From Chloroflexota bacterium (lineage in GTDB: Bacteria > Chloroflexota > Anaerolineae > Anaerolineales > UBA11579): a stretch of 64,000 nt of DNA. This document shows, in pieces, positions 51,232 through 59,817 of this stretch. The notes beneath the pieces were generated by a model. That model was not told the origin of the DNA and did not search any database. It was given only the letters and a program-made list of their open reading frames with translations. Each line of letters begins with the position of its first letter. Position 1 is the first letter of the stretch. The stretch is from contig VRUJ01000013.1 in the NCBI GenBank assembly GCA_019456165.1, positions 26,764 to 90,763 on the forward strand, in the 5' to 3' direction. Position numbers and translations under genes: made by a program.

Positions 51232-52236
51232 ATGCCGGAAGTACAAAAAGCCACCATTTATGATGTCGCCGAAAAAGCGGGGGTAAGCATTTCAACTGTA
51301 TCCAGAGTCCTCAACACTCCCAACCGTGTGCGTGAAAGTACGCGACAGAAAGTATATTCTGTCATTGACCAGCTTGGGTTTATTCCACATGCAGCCGCGA
51401 GCGCCAGGGCCCGAAAAGGTGTAGGTCGCATCGGTGTGCTTGCCCCTTTCTTTACTATTTCTTCATTTGTGCAGCGTATGCGCGGGGTAGCTACAGCTCT
51501 TTCCGATACCCCTTACGAATTGGTGGTTTACAGTGTAGATACGCTCGACCGTTTAAAGAATTATCTTGCCGTGCTGTCGTATTCCCGCCGCTTGGATGGG
51601 TTGATCGTGATGTCTCTACCCGTGGATGAGGCCGCGGCCCAGCGGTTGGTCGAGAACAAATTAGAAACCGTTCTAATCGAATTTTCACACCCAACAATAA
51701 GCAATATTGTAATCGACGATCGTCTCGGGGGACAGTTGGCTGCTCGCTATTTATTATCCAAAGGACACCGTTGTTGTGCCTTCGTCAGCAATCGGGGATT
51801 GCCGGAATATTCGCTGCACCCAGAAGATCAACGATTAGCTGGTTACCGCCAGGAATTGCTAGATAATGGGATCCCTTTATCAGAAGAATATATTAAACAT
51901 CCACAATTACAGAGAACCGGCTTGGAAATAAACATTCACGAATTACTTGATCTACCTGAGCCACCATCCGCGATTTTTGCTGCAACTGACGACCTGGCAA
52001 TGCGCGTCCTAAAAGTGGCCCGCGAACGTCACATCCGCGTCCCGCAGGATCTGGCCATTATCGGTTTTGATAATTTAGATGTCTCGGAATATCTGGGGTT
52101 GACTACAGTGCGCCAGCCATTAGACGAATCTGGCCGCCTGGCGGTAGAAGTGTTGCTTACCCGCCTGAAAGACCCCTCCCGCTCATCGAAAAGTATCCAA
52201 CTGCCCCTTACTGTACTGGAAAGAGAGTCTGCCTGA
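51232..52236 (+). CDS. LacI-family transcriptional regulator
   Basis: A 334-residue sugar-responsive repressor. The N-terminal helix-turn-helix ATIYDVAEKAGVSISTVSRV is canonical, followed by the hinge and a periplasmic-binding-protein-like ligand domain ending in GFDNLDVSEY and TTVRQPLDESG. I choose the ATG at 51232; a TTG at 51208 is possible, and neither has a strong ribosome site. It is divergent from treS and upstream of the sugar ABC genes, so it probably responds to trehalose, maltose or their phosphates. Confidence 0.92.
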   Translation: MPEVQKATIYDVAEKAGVSISTVSRVLNTPNRVRESTRQKVYSVIDQLGFIPHAAASARARKGVGRIGVLAPFFTISSFVQRMRGVATALSDTPYELVVYSVDTLDRLKNYLAVLSYSRRLDGLIVMSLPVDEAAAQRLVENKLETVLIEFSHPTISNIVIDDRLGGQLAARYLLSKGHRCCAFVSNRGLPEYSLHPEDQRLAGYRQELLDNGIPLSEEYIKHPQLQRTGLEINIHELLDLPEPPSAIFAATDDLAMRVLKVARERHIRVPQDLAIIGFDNLDVSEYLGLTTVRQPLDESGRLAVEVLLTRLKDPSRSSKSIQLPLTVLERESA

Positions 52237-52307
52237 TTAAACTGCGAGTTTCAACGATCCAATATTGTTTACAAGCGATCAAAAGGAATTAGAGTGAAAG
52301 GAGGCAC

Positions 52308-52379
52308 ATGCAAAAATACGAAAGAATTAACCACTTGATACCTATTTTGTTAAATTGTTTTTTACTGGAGGAAGATTGA
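52308..52379 (+). CDS. Short upstream open reading frame before the binding-protein gene
   Basis: A 23-residue frame (MQKYERINHL...LLEED) with a near-perfect ribosome site AAAGGAGG four bases before its ATG. It ends one base before the ATG of the binding protein, and the second ribosome site (GGAGG) lies inside its last codons. So it may be translated and couple to the next gene. No conservation evidence is available. Confidence 0.45.
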   Translation: MQKYERINHLIPILLNCFLLEED

Positions 52380-52380
52380 G

Positions 52381-54936
52381 ATGAATTGGAAAAAAAACCG
52401 ATGGCTGCTACTCAGCTTTTTGCTGATTTTTGCAATGATAGTAGCAGCATGTGGTGACGGTGCAGAAGAAACAGCGGTTGCCGAAACAGAGGCAGCAGAA
52501 GAACCTGCACCACCGCCTGAAGTAACAGAACCCACCAGCGCAATTGACTGCAAGGGTGCTTCATCAGGAGATGAAGTAACCTTACTGTACCAATGGTCTG
52601 GTGAAGAAGAAGAAAAGTTCAACGCCGCAGTCGCCCCTGTAGTAGAAGAATGCGGGATCACCTTAGTACCCGAATCATCCCGTGATCAAGCTGTTCTCGA
52701 TACCCGTGTATCCTCTGGAGATCCTTGGGATATCGTCATTTGGCCGACAACTGGCCCAATGCTCACATATGGTGATTCATTGGTTCCTCTGGCCGATGCC
52801 GGCGCGCACCCTGAGAATTATGCCGATTACTGGATTTCGTTAGGCACTTCTGGCGGCGCTTGGTTTGGTATTCCCGTAAAAGCGGACATCAAATCAATCG
52901 TTTGGTACAGCCCGCTTGCCTTTGAAGCCAATGGCTATGCCGTTCCGGGCACATTGGACGAACTAACTACCTTGGTAGACCAAATGGTTGCCGATGGTAA
53001 TGTGCCTTGGTCCATGGGCATGGAAAGCGGACCGGCCACTGGTTGGACCGGGTCGGATTTCATTCAAGACCTGATGTTAGCTCAACAAGGACCAGACTTT
53101 GTCCTTGGCCTGATCGATGGATCGGTAGCTTATGATGATGCCGGAGTCGCGGAGGCATTTGCCCTATATGAATCGTGGGCAGCGGATGCCGACTACACTG
53201 TGGCAGGTGCCAACGGCACACTTAGTACCGGCTTTATCAATGCGATTTACAAACCCTTCGCTGACCCTGCCGAAGCCATGATGGTGAAGCAATCTGGTTT
53301 CGCTGGCGGCGTGGTATCCGAACAATTCCCCGAACTTGTTTATGGAGAAGATTATGATTTCTTCCCCTTCCCAGGAGCTCAAGGGATGCAAGGTGGCGCA
53401 GATTGGTTGATGGTGTTTAACGCCTCACCAGCTGCTCAAGCTATCGTAGCCTACCTGACGAGTACAGAAGGTGGGGAAAATTGGGCATCAGTAGGCTTTG
53501 ACCTCTCACCAAATAGCGCAGCAGTTGGTTCTTACGAAGACGACCAGCTTGCGAAAAAGGCAGATGCACTTGCAGCCGCTTCAGGATTTACACCCGATAT
53601 CGGGGATACGATCCCTGGTGGGTTTGGGGCAGCCGAATGGGCTGCGATCGTCGATGTAGTCAGCGGGGCTGCTTCTATCGACATTGCTTTGCAAAACGCA
53701 GCTGCAGTACAAGCAGAGGCTGTGGGCCTTAGTGTAGATCTAACCATCGATTGCATGGGGGCTTCCGCTGGCGATGAAGTAACTCTACTCTACCAATGGT
53801 CTGGCGCCGAAGAAGAAAACTTCAGCGCCATTATGCAACCTTTAGTAGATGAATGTGGAATTGTGCTGGTCCCAGAATCTTCACGCGATCAGGCTGTGCT
53901 CGATACACGCGTGGGCGCGGGTGATCCTTGGGACATCATTATTTGGCCGACAACCGGACCAATGAATTCCTATTCCGATTTACTCACACCTTTGGAAGAT
54001 GCTGGCGCGGATGCAGGCAATTACCGTCAATTCTGGATTGACCTAGGCTCCGTGAATCCTTGGTTAGCTGTTCCTGTGAAAGTGGACATCAAAACGATCG
54101 TGTGGTACAGTCCGATTGCGTTTGAAGCTGCTGGTTACTCCGTCCCCACAACCTTTGCCGATCTTCAATCGTTGGTAGATCAAATGGTTGCCGACGGAAA
54201 TGTGCCCTGGTCGATGGGTATGGAAAGTGGTGCGGCTACGGGGTGGACAGGATCAGATTTTATCCAGGACGTTTTACTAGCGACCCAGGGTCCGGACTAT
54301 GTCTTGGGAATCATAGATGGTTCTATACCTTATGATGATGCCGGGGTTGTAGAAGCGTATGAGATCTACGCAGGCTGGGCAGCTGATGCCTTATACACCG
54401 TGGGTGGAAGCGATGGAACACTCAGCACAGGCTTTATTGATGCCATTTACAAACCGTTTGCTGATCCACCGGAAGCAATGATGGTGAAGCAGTCTGGTTT
54501 TGCAGGTGGCGTTGTTGCCGAGCAGTTCCCAGAGTTGGTGTACGGCGAAGATTATGATTTCTTCGCCTTCCCTGGTGCACAAGGCATGCAAGGCGGCGCT
54601 GACTGGTTGATGGTTTTCAATCCTTCTCCAGCAGCCCAGGCCGTAGTTGCATATCTAACCAGCCGGGCAGGGGCAGTAGCCTGGGCAGAACAAGGCTTTG
54701 ACCTTTCAGCCAACAACCATGCGACCCGGGGGTATGTTGATGCACAGTTGTTAAAGAAAGCATTAGCACTTGCTACTGCAGCAGGCTTTACGCCGGATAT
54801 CGGTGACACAATCCAACCCAGCTTCGGTGCAGCTGAGTGGGCGGCGCTCGTTGATGTGATCAGCGGAGCGATGGACATACCCACAGCTCTCTCTGCTGCA
54901 GCTGGTGCACAAGCGGCAGACCTTGGCGAAGATTAA
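52381..54936 (+). CDS. ABC sugar-binding lipoprotein with two tandem full-length binding domains
   Basis: An 851-residue lipoprotein. A signal with lipobox VAAC (Cys24) and a Glu/Ala/Pro-rich linker precede domain 1 (about residues 55-450). Domain 2 (about 456-851) repeats it with roughly 70-75 percent identity by eye: both begin IDC(K/M)GAS, and share PESSRDQAVLDTRV, VPWSMGMESG and FPGAQGMQGGADWLMVFN. Each alone has the length of a MalE-type type-I binding protein (about 400). So the gene is an in-frame duplication, and since the DNA has diverged it is probably not an assembly artefact. A strong hairpin (54951-54980) follows and likely sets expression above that of the permeases. Confidence 0.9.
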   Translation: MNWKKNRWLLLSFLLIFAMIVAACGDGAEETAVAETEAAEEPAPPPEVTEPTSAIDCKGASSGDEVTLLYQWSGEEEEKFNAAVAPVVEECGITLVPESSRDQAVLDTRVSSGDPWDIVIWPTTGPMLTYGDSLVPLADAGAHPENYADYWISLGTSGGAWFGIPVKADIKSIVWYSPLAFEANGYAVPGTLDELTTLVDQMVADGNVPWSMGMESGPATGWTGSDFIQDLMLAQQGPDFVLGLIDGSVAYDDAGVAEAFALYESWAADADYTVAGANGTLSTGFINAIYKPFADPAEAMMVKQSGFAGGVVSEQFPELVYGEDYDFFPFPGAQGMQGGADWLMVFNASPAAQAIVAYLTSTEGGENWASVGFDLSPNSAAVGSYEDDQLAKKADALAAASGFTPDIGDTIPGGFGAAEWAAIVDVVSGAASIDIALQNAAAVQAEAVGLSVDLTIDCMGASAGDEVTLLYQWSGAEEENFSAIMQPLVDECGIVLVPESSRDQAVLDTRVGAGDPWDIIIWPTTGPMNSYSDLLTPLEDAGADAGNYRQFWIDLGSVNPWLAVPVKVDIKTIVWYSPIAFEAAGYSVPTTFADLQSLVDQMVADGNVPWSMGMESGAATGWTGSDFIQDVLLATQGPDYVLGIIDGSIPYDDAGVVEAYEIYAGWAADALYTVGGSDGTLSTGFIDAIYKPFADPPEAMMVKQSGFAGGVVAEQFPELVYGEDYDFFAFPGAQGMQGGADWLMVFNPSPAAQAVVAYLTSRAGAVAWAEQGFDLSANNHATRGYVDAQLLKKALALATAAGFTPDIGDTIQPSFGAAEWAALVDVISGAMDIPTALSAAAGAQAADLGED

Positions 54937-54950
54937 TATCTCTTAGTGAA

Positions 54951-54987
54951 CTTGGGGATATCCATCTGGATATCCCCAAGATTTTTA
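54951..54987 (+). terminator. Attenuating hairpin between binding protein and permeases
   Basis: A 14-base perfect stem CTTGGGGATATCCA/TGGATATCCCCAAG with a two-base loop, followed by ATTTTTATT. It acts as a partial terminator or 3'-end stabiliser, giving more binding protein than permease, as in malE-malF type intergenic regions. Confidence 0.82.
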
Positions 54988-55020
54988 TTATGTAATAGGG
55001 GTTTGAGAGAGGAGAAAGAC

Positions 55021-55977
55021 ATGAGCACTGTACCAAAAATCATGCGGCAAGGCCAGATCGCTCCTTGGTTATATCTGGCCCCTGCAGTGCTAATCATGCT
55101 GTTTTATATTGTTTATCCGACCGCCTACACAACCTACCTGAGCTTGAGAGATAAAGATTCCGAAAATTGGGCCACTGAAAGTTGTATTGAGGGGAATCCC
55201 TGTTGGGGCATCCTTGAAAATTATCGCTATGCGTTAACAAGTGAGTTGGATACTACCAATTTTCAAACGATCTGGCGCTCTTTTTGGATATCTTCTTTCG
55301 GGAACAACATAAAGTGGATATTGCTTATGGTGACCGGGTCTGTAGGTATCGGATTACTTATGGCAGTGCTTGCGGATCGCGTCCGTTATGAAGCACTTGC
55401 AAAATCAATCATATTTCTACCGATGGCGATATCCTTTGTTGGGGCCGGGGTGATCTGGAAATTTGTATATGATTATGGAACTGGAAATGTGCAGATCGGA
55501 TTTTTGAATGCTATCATCCGGTCTCTTAATGGAGAGCCGATTGCTTTTCTGCAAACTCTACCGATAAATACATTAGCACTTATCGCGGTTGGAATCTGGA
55601 TGTGGGCAGGTTTTTGCATGGTCATCCTCTCTGCTGCCCTGAAAGGCGTACCTAACGAACTTCTGGAGGCAGCGCGGATTGACGGGGCGTCTGAATGGAG
55701 GGTTTTTTGGCGTATAACAATCCCGATGATCCTTCCAACGATCACTGTTGTAGTTACGACTATGGTGATAAATACATTAAAGGTTTTTGATATTGTTTTT
55801 GTAATGACAGGTGGTAATTTCAGTACCGACGTGATTGCAAACCGTATGTACACAGAACAATATATCAATCAACAAACCGGTCGGGGGACGGCTGTAGCCG
55901 TCGTGTTGATCTTGGCAGTGATCCCATTCATCTATTTGAATATTAAACGCTTCCGCGAGCAGGAGGATATCAGATGA
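55021..55977 (+). CDS. ABC sugar permease, MalF-type
   Basis: A 318-residue membrane permease with six helices. The EAA loop reads LLEAARIDGASEWRVFWRITIP, with the conserved glycine, near residue 222. The loop after the first helix holds a cysteine pair (SCIEGNPCWG) that could make a disulfide outside the cell. I choose the ATG at 55021 (GGAG upstream); in-frame codons from 54946 lie within the hairpin region. It overlaps the next permease by four bases. Confidence 0.9.
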   Translation: MSTVPKIMRQGQIAPWLYLAPAVLIMLFYIVYPTAYTTYLSLRDKDSENWATESCIEGNPCWGILENYRYALTSELDTTNFQTIWRSFWISSFGNNIKWILLMVTGSVGIGLLMAVLADRVRYEALAKSIIFLPMAISFVGAGVIWKFVYDYGTGNVQIGFLNAIIRSLNGEPIAFLQTLPINTLALIAVGIWMWAGFCMVILSAALKGVPNELLEAARIDGASEWRVFWRITIPMILPTITVVVTTMVINTLKVFDIVFVMTGGNFSTDVIANRMYTEQYINQQTGRGTAVAVVLILAVIPFIYLNIKRFREQEDIR

Positions 55978-57161
55978 ATACAGAGAAGCTGCGTAATTTC
56001 TTAGGAAGCGTTCCATTGCATATCGTGATCATTGGATTTTGTGTGATTTGGCTAATTCCTGCACTCGGTTTAATGGTGACCTCTTTCCGTCCGGTCCAGG
56101 ATGCCAATGAAACTGGCTGGTGGACAGCTTTTTCGGAAAAACCAGGAGCAGCAGAATACACCCAATATTGCGGAAAATGTCATGGAGAAGACGGCAGCGA
56201 GATTGCAGAAGCTGATCTGGGTGATACGGAATATATAGAGTCATTTCGACGATCTTTACAAATAGCTGCAACATTTAACCGGGAATATAATGGCGAGATT
56301 CATTTAGCTGAGGATGACCGCCCTGATGACCAACAATTGGCAGATATATTGGCGCATCTGCGCAGACAAACTGGATTGGATGAGCGTCCCCAGTTTACGA
56401 TTACTAATTATGAGGATGCGATAGTTGGGTATCGCGGCACCACGAACTATGAGGCGGATTGTGAGGCTGGGACGCAATCCGTAGACCTAACCTGTGATTT
56501 CGCACAAGATTTAACCAACCCTCGCGGAATGGCTTTAGCATTTCGCAATTCGCTTTTTGTAGCAATTCCGGCAACAATATTGCCTTTAATATTGGCCGCA
56601 TTCGCTGCCTATGCATTCTCTTGGATGGATTTCAAAGGCCGAATATGGTTTTTCGCAATCTTAGTAGGCTTGCAAGTTGTTCCCCTACAAATGACCTTGG
56701 TACCCATCTCACGTATTTATTTCCAGTTAGGGATTGGGGGAACATTCTTGGGTGTATGGTTGTTCCACACTGGATTTGGGTTACCCTACGCGATATATTT
56801 GATACGTAACTTTATGGGATCTCTACCAAGGGAATTGTTCGAATCTGCGTATCTGGACGGCGCTTCACATTGGACGGCCTTCCTACGCTTGGCATTACCC
56901 CTATCCATGCCAGCTTTAGCTTCCCTAGCAATTTTCCAATTTCTGTGGGTTTGGAATGATCTTCTGGTCGCCTTAATTTTTCTGACCGGACGAAACCCTG
57001 TAATGACATATCAGATCAATAACTTGGTGCAATCCTTAGGAGGTGGTTGGCATTTACTCACTGCCTCTGCCTTCCTCTCAATGCTATTACCTCTGATTGT
57101 ATTCTTTGCTTTCCAGCGTTACTTCGTGCGCGGTCTGTTAGCAGGTTCGGTGAAGGGATAA
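55974..57161 (+). CDS. ABC sugar permease, MalG-type, with inserted c-type cytochrome domain
   Basis: A 395-residue permease, about 110 residues longer than MalG relatives. Helix 1 is residues 15-37, then an insert of about 110 residues sits in the first extracytoplasmic loop before helix 2 (about residue 190). The insert begins YTQYCGKCHGEDGSE, a perfect heme-c attachment motif (CGKCH, residues 66-70; 56169-56183), and ends with DDQQLADILAHLRR, the typical last helix of class I cytochromes c. The usual methionine ligand is absent (no Met between residues 35 and about 180); His110 in EIHL is a candidate. Beyond it the permease is normal, with EAA-like ESAYLDGASHWTAFLRLALP. A second cysteine pair lies at about 161 and 173. 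Confidence 0.9.
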   Translation: MNTEKLRNFLGSVPLHIVIIGFCVIWLIPALGLMVTSFRPVQDANETGWWTAFSEKPGAAEYTQYCGKCHGEDGSEIAEADLGDTEYIESFRRSLQIAATFNREYNGEIHLAEDDRPDDQQLADILAHLRRQTGLDERPQFTITNYEDAIVGYRGTTNYEADCEAGTQSVDLTCDFAQDLTNPRGMALAFRNSLFVAIPATILPLILAAFAAYAFSWMDFKGRIWFFAILVGLQVVPLQMTLVPISRIYFQLGIGGTFLGVWLFHTGFGLPYAIYLIRNFMGSLPRELFESAYLDGASHWTAFLRLALPLSMPALASLAIFQFLWVWNDLLVALIFLTGRNPVMTYQINNLVQSLGGGWHLLTASAFLSMLLPLIVFFAFQRYFVRGLLAGSVKG

Positions 57162-57173
57162 GGAGACTTTTCT

Positions 57174-57233
57174 ATGGAAAGTTCGAAATTAGAGGATGAA
57201 CAGGATGATTCTACCCTCCTTTTTTTTTATTGA
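57174..57233 (+). other. Short 19-codon frame and T run after the permease
   Basis: ATG at 57174 has GGAG eight bases upstream and gives a 19-residue acidic peptide ending in a run of nine T bases. GAGG and CCTC flanking 18 bases might form a weak hairpin before the T run. More likely a terminator region than a gene; low certainty. Confidence 0.3.
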
Positions 57234-57388
57234 ATATTATCACTTGCTTTGCATTCTATCGGTAATGGAATTACAATTTCTTGGGAGTGACCTCATTTAT
57301 CACGAATGAGCTTGACCGACTGAAAAAGAAGTTCGATAATTGGTGGGATTGCGGAGGACTAATTATAAGCACAAATATATTCAGTTTA

Positions 57389-59116
57389 TCAACGACAAAC
57401 CAAAACAGGCAGCTTGAATTCCCGCAGAATCTGGTCCACCGTGCTGCCGAAGGCCATTTCCAGCACAGGTCCTGAACTATAACCTCCCATAATAATCAAA
57501 TCTCTTTCGTATTCCCTGGCAACTTCCAGCAGAGCTTCACCTGCGGGATTTTGCTTCTGGACAAAAGTAGCCTCGACTCCACGTGCTTCAAGGTAGGAGC
57601 GCGCACGCCTTGAGAGATCTTGACTAACCCGAGATTTCTCAGAGGGTGGCAATACCACCATTGAAACTCCCCAGTGGACTGCCAGGTAAGTTGCCAGGTA
57701 CAAAGCTTCCTCTGCCTTGGGGCTTGCATCATAGGACAGCAAGACATGTTGCATCGGGGAGGCTCGACCTACTACAAGCACTGGTCGTGGGCTGGTTTGC
57801 AGCAGCTCACGGATTCCTGAACGCAAACGAGCGAGCGGTTTATCGGCCGGGGGGAATGAAAGCTGGGTTACAACCAGATCATGCCAGCGTGCCATCCGGC
57901 TGATGGTCCGGGCGGGCTGCCCGACTTCAATTATCAACTGTGCTTCTGTTCCAGCTTGACCGCAGCGTCGATCAAATTCAACTTTAACCGATTCGGCAAG
58001 CGTACTTTCAATCCCTCCTCGTTTGGCCACCAAATGCAGACCGCGGATATTTGCATTTTCTTTGCTGGCAATCACCAAAGCTTGTTCAAGCGCGACCCAG
58101 CTCTCCTTCGATCCACTTATTGGTACTAATATGCTGGAAAACAAGCAATCCTCACGGCGAGGAGAAGCAAACTTTTTGCGCCATTGACCAACTGCAGGGC
58201 CAGTTTCTAATAGTTCTGGGATGATAGCTGAAACCAGCTTATTAAACAACCTTGCAATAATTTTCTTTGGTTTTGGGCTGAAACGTTCTGTAAAATCAAA
58301 TAATACTTCTTCAGCTTGCACCTCCCAGCCCAGTTGCTGAGTTAGTTCAGCGCGATGCTCCATGAGAAAAATATACAAGTCGGTTTCAGTACGGCCTGGA
58401 AAATCGCGTAAGATTGCCTGTTGGCGAATAGCTTTTATCACCGGGAAATACTGATACTTTACCCAATCTAAAACTGCTTCTTTAAACTCAACATCACGTT
58501 TCTGCTTTAGACTCAAGAAATAATTATGCCCCGAAATTTGATCGCGTAGTTTGCGGTATTGGCCTGGAGCAGAAACGAGCAAATTCAGATCAGGAAAATT
58601 ATCTTCCAGGCCGGTAACCTCTAGAAATTCAGCATATCGGGTTTTGATAATCAGATCATCACGTTGGTCTTCAAGAGAAAGAGGAATTTTTGATCCAAGT
58701 TTTGTCACGTACGCCTGAATAGTCGGAGCATGAAGCTGCCGGGCAACCGAAACGCGGTGATTGCCATCTATGACAAAATATACCTCCCCTAATTGGTAAA
58801 CATCAATTGGTGGTAACCCCACATCTTCCACGGCTAGTTTAACCCCTGCCCACCGGCTTTCATCGCTGTCCGATCGAGGTAAGAATTTTCGAGTGAAGTC
58901 ATCATAGCGACCCACGCTGCCGATAATAGCATCCAAAGGAATATCTTCCAGGTTGGTTTGTTCTACAGCAGAAACATTTAAAAGTTTTTTCACTTGCTCA
59001 AAGGGTAATAAGTCTGGTGAGCGACCGGAAAGGCGTGCCAGAATAATTTGCAATGCGGCCTTACGGCGAGCATAACGGAAATCCTGGATTGCGGAAGATA
59101 ACCGAGAAACATTCAA
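57389..59116 (-). CDS. ParB/sulfiredoxin-like domain fused to two universal stress protein domains
   Basis: A 575-residue soluble protein. The N-terminal part (about residues 50-135) has YFVIDGNHRVSVAR, the DGNHR motif of ParB/sulfiredoxin-fold proteins. A helical region of unknown function follows (about 140-310). The C-terminal half has two universal-stress domains: ILVPISGSKESWVALEQAL near 325, and VLLSYDASPKAEEALYLATYLA near 447 with a terminal DLIIMGGYSSGPVLEMAFGSTVD that resembles the ATP-binding loop. A stress or nucleotide sensor controlling some macromolecule is possible. It overlaps the metallophosphoesterase gene by four bases. Confidence 0.75.
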   Translation of the reverse strand: MNVSRLSSAIQDFRYARRKAALQIILARLSGRSPDLLPFEQVKKLLNVSAVEQTNLEDIPLDAIIGSVGRYDDFTRKFLPRSDSDESRWAGVKLAVEDVGLPPIDVYQLGEVYFVIDGNHRVSVARQLHAPTIQAYVTKLGSKIPLSLEDQRDDLIIKTRYAEFLEVTGLEDNFPDLNLLVSAPGQYRKLRDQISGHNYFLSLKQKRDVEFKEAVLDWVKYQYFPVIKAIRQQAILRDFPGRTETDLYIFLMEHRAELTQQLGWEVQAEEVLFDFTERFSPKPKKIIARLFNKLVSAIIPELLETGPAVGQWRKKFASPRREDCLFSSILVPISGSKESWVALEQALVIASKENANIRGLHLVAKRGGIESTLAESVKVEFDRRCGQAGTEAQLIIEVGQPARTISRMARWHDLVVTQLSFPPADKPLARLRSGIRELLQTSPRPVLVVGRASPMQHVLLSYDASPKAEEALYLATYLAVHWGVSMVVLPPSEKSRVSQDLSRRARSYLEARGVEATFVQKQNPAGEALLEVAREYERDLIIMGGYSSGPVLEMAFGSTVDQILREFKLPVLVCR

Positions 59117-59778
59117 TTATTATCTCCAGAATTTCTTCGATGATCATTAGAAATTGCTTTTATTTTCGTCTCCCGATAGCCGTAGGTATTGATTACACGC
59201 GTTTGGACAAATTGTGTTTCGTCTTTAGTGTTGCTTGAATAAAGATGGATGTGACCATGGAAATGATAGGCTGGTTTGAATACAGAAATTAACCAACGCA
59301 AGGCCTTGAATCCTTGGTGAGTTACATCGTGCTGATCATGAATCCCCCAAGGAGGAGCATGACTGATGAGTATATCGAGGTAACGCCCATTCATTATACG
59401 GTTAGTCAAGAGTTTCGGTACCAAGGTAAGTACATTAAACCACATCTCGCTTTGGGAATACATAAAAGGCCCGCGTTTATATCGTTGAGAGCCTTCCAAG
59501 CCAGCCATTAAGAGGGATTTGTAATTGGCCACTCGCCGATGCAAATTTGTAGCTCCTCCTGGTGCGGTTTTTTCCCCAGCGGAACCGTATTCCACCTTAC
59601 TATCATGGTTGCCATGGACAAAATATAAAGGGGCTCGTAAAATATCTTGAACGAATTCTAGATAATAGTAAGGCAAATCTCCACAGCCTAGAATCAAATC
59701 TACATCTTCAAACCGGTCAACGATTGAAGGAGTGTATATTGATTCGACCAATTTGTCACTTAAGGTTAATATATTCAT
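59113..59778 (-). CDS. Metallophosphoesterase, calcineurin-like
   Basis: A 221-residue phosphoesterase. Motifs visible are TLSDK at the N-terminus in place of the DxH site, GCGDLPYY, VHGNHDS (GNHD), ISHAPPWG and FHGHIH. The first motif lacks the usual histidine (DxH), as in a known subgroup. An ATG at 59778 fits; the longer start at 59811 runs towards the transposase end. It overlaps the ParB-USP gene by four bases, so they form one operon. A signalling nucleotide is a possible substrate. Confidence 0.78.
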   Translation of the reverse strand: MNILTLSDKLVESIYTPSIVDRFEDVDLILGCGDLPYYYLEFVQDILRAPLYFVHGNHDSKVEYGSAGEKTAPGGATNLHRRVANYKSLLMAGLEGSQRYKRGPFMYSQSEMWFNVLTLVPKLLTNRIMNGRYLDILISHAPPWGIHDQHDVTHQGFKALRWLISVFKPAYHFHGHIHLYSSNTKDETQFVQTRVINTYGYRETKIKAISNDHRRNSGDNN

Positions 59779-59817
59779 CAGTCTAAATTCTGAGCTTTTT
59801 AATGAACTCATTGAAAC

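Noticed and set aside
52381..54936. Assembly duplication of one binding-protein gene
   Set aside because: The two halves differ at many codons over their full length, so they are not a copied read block.
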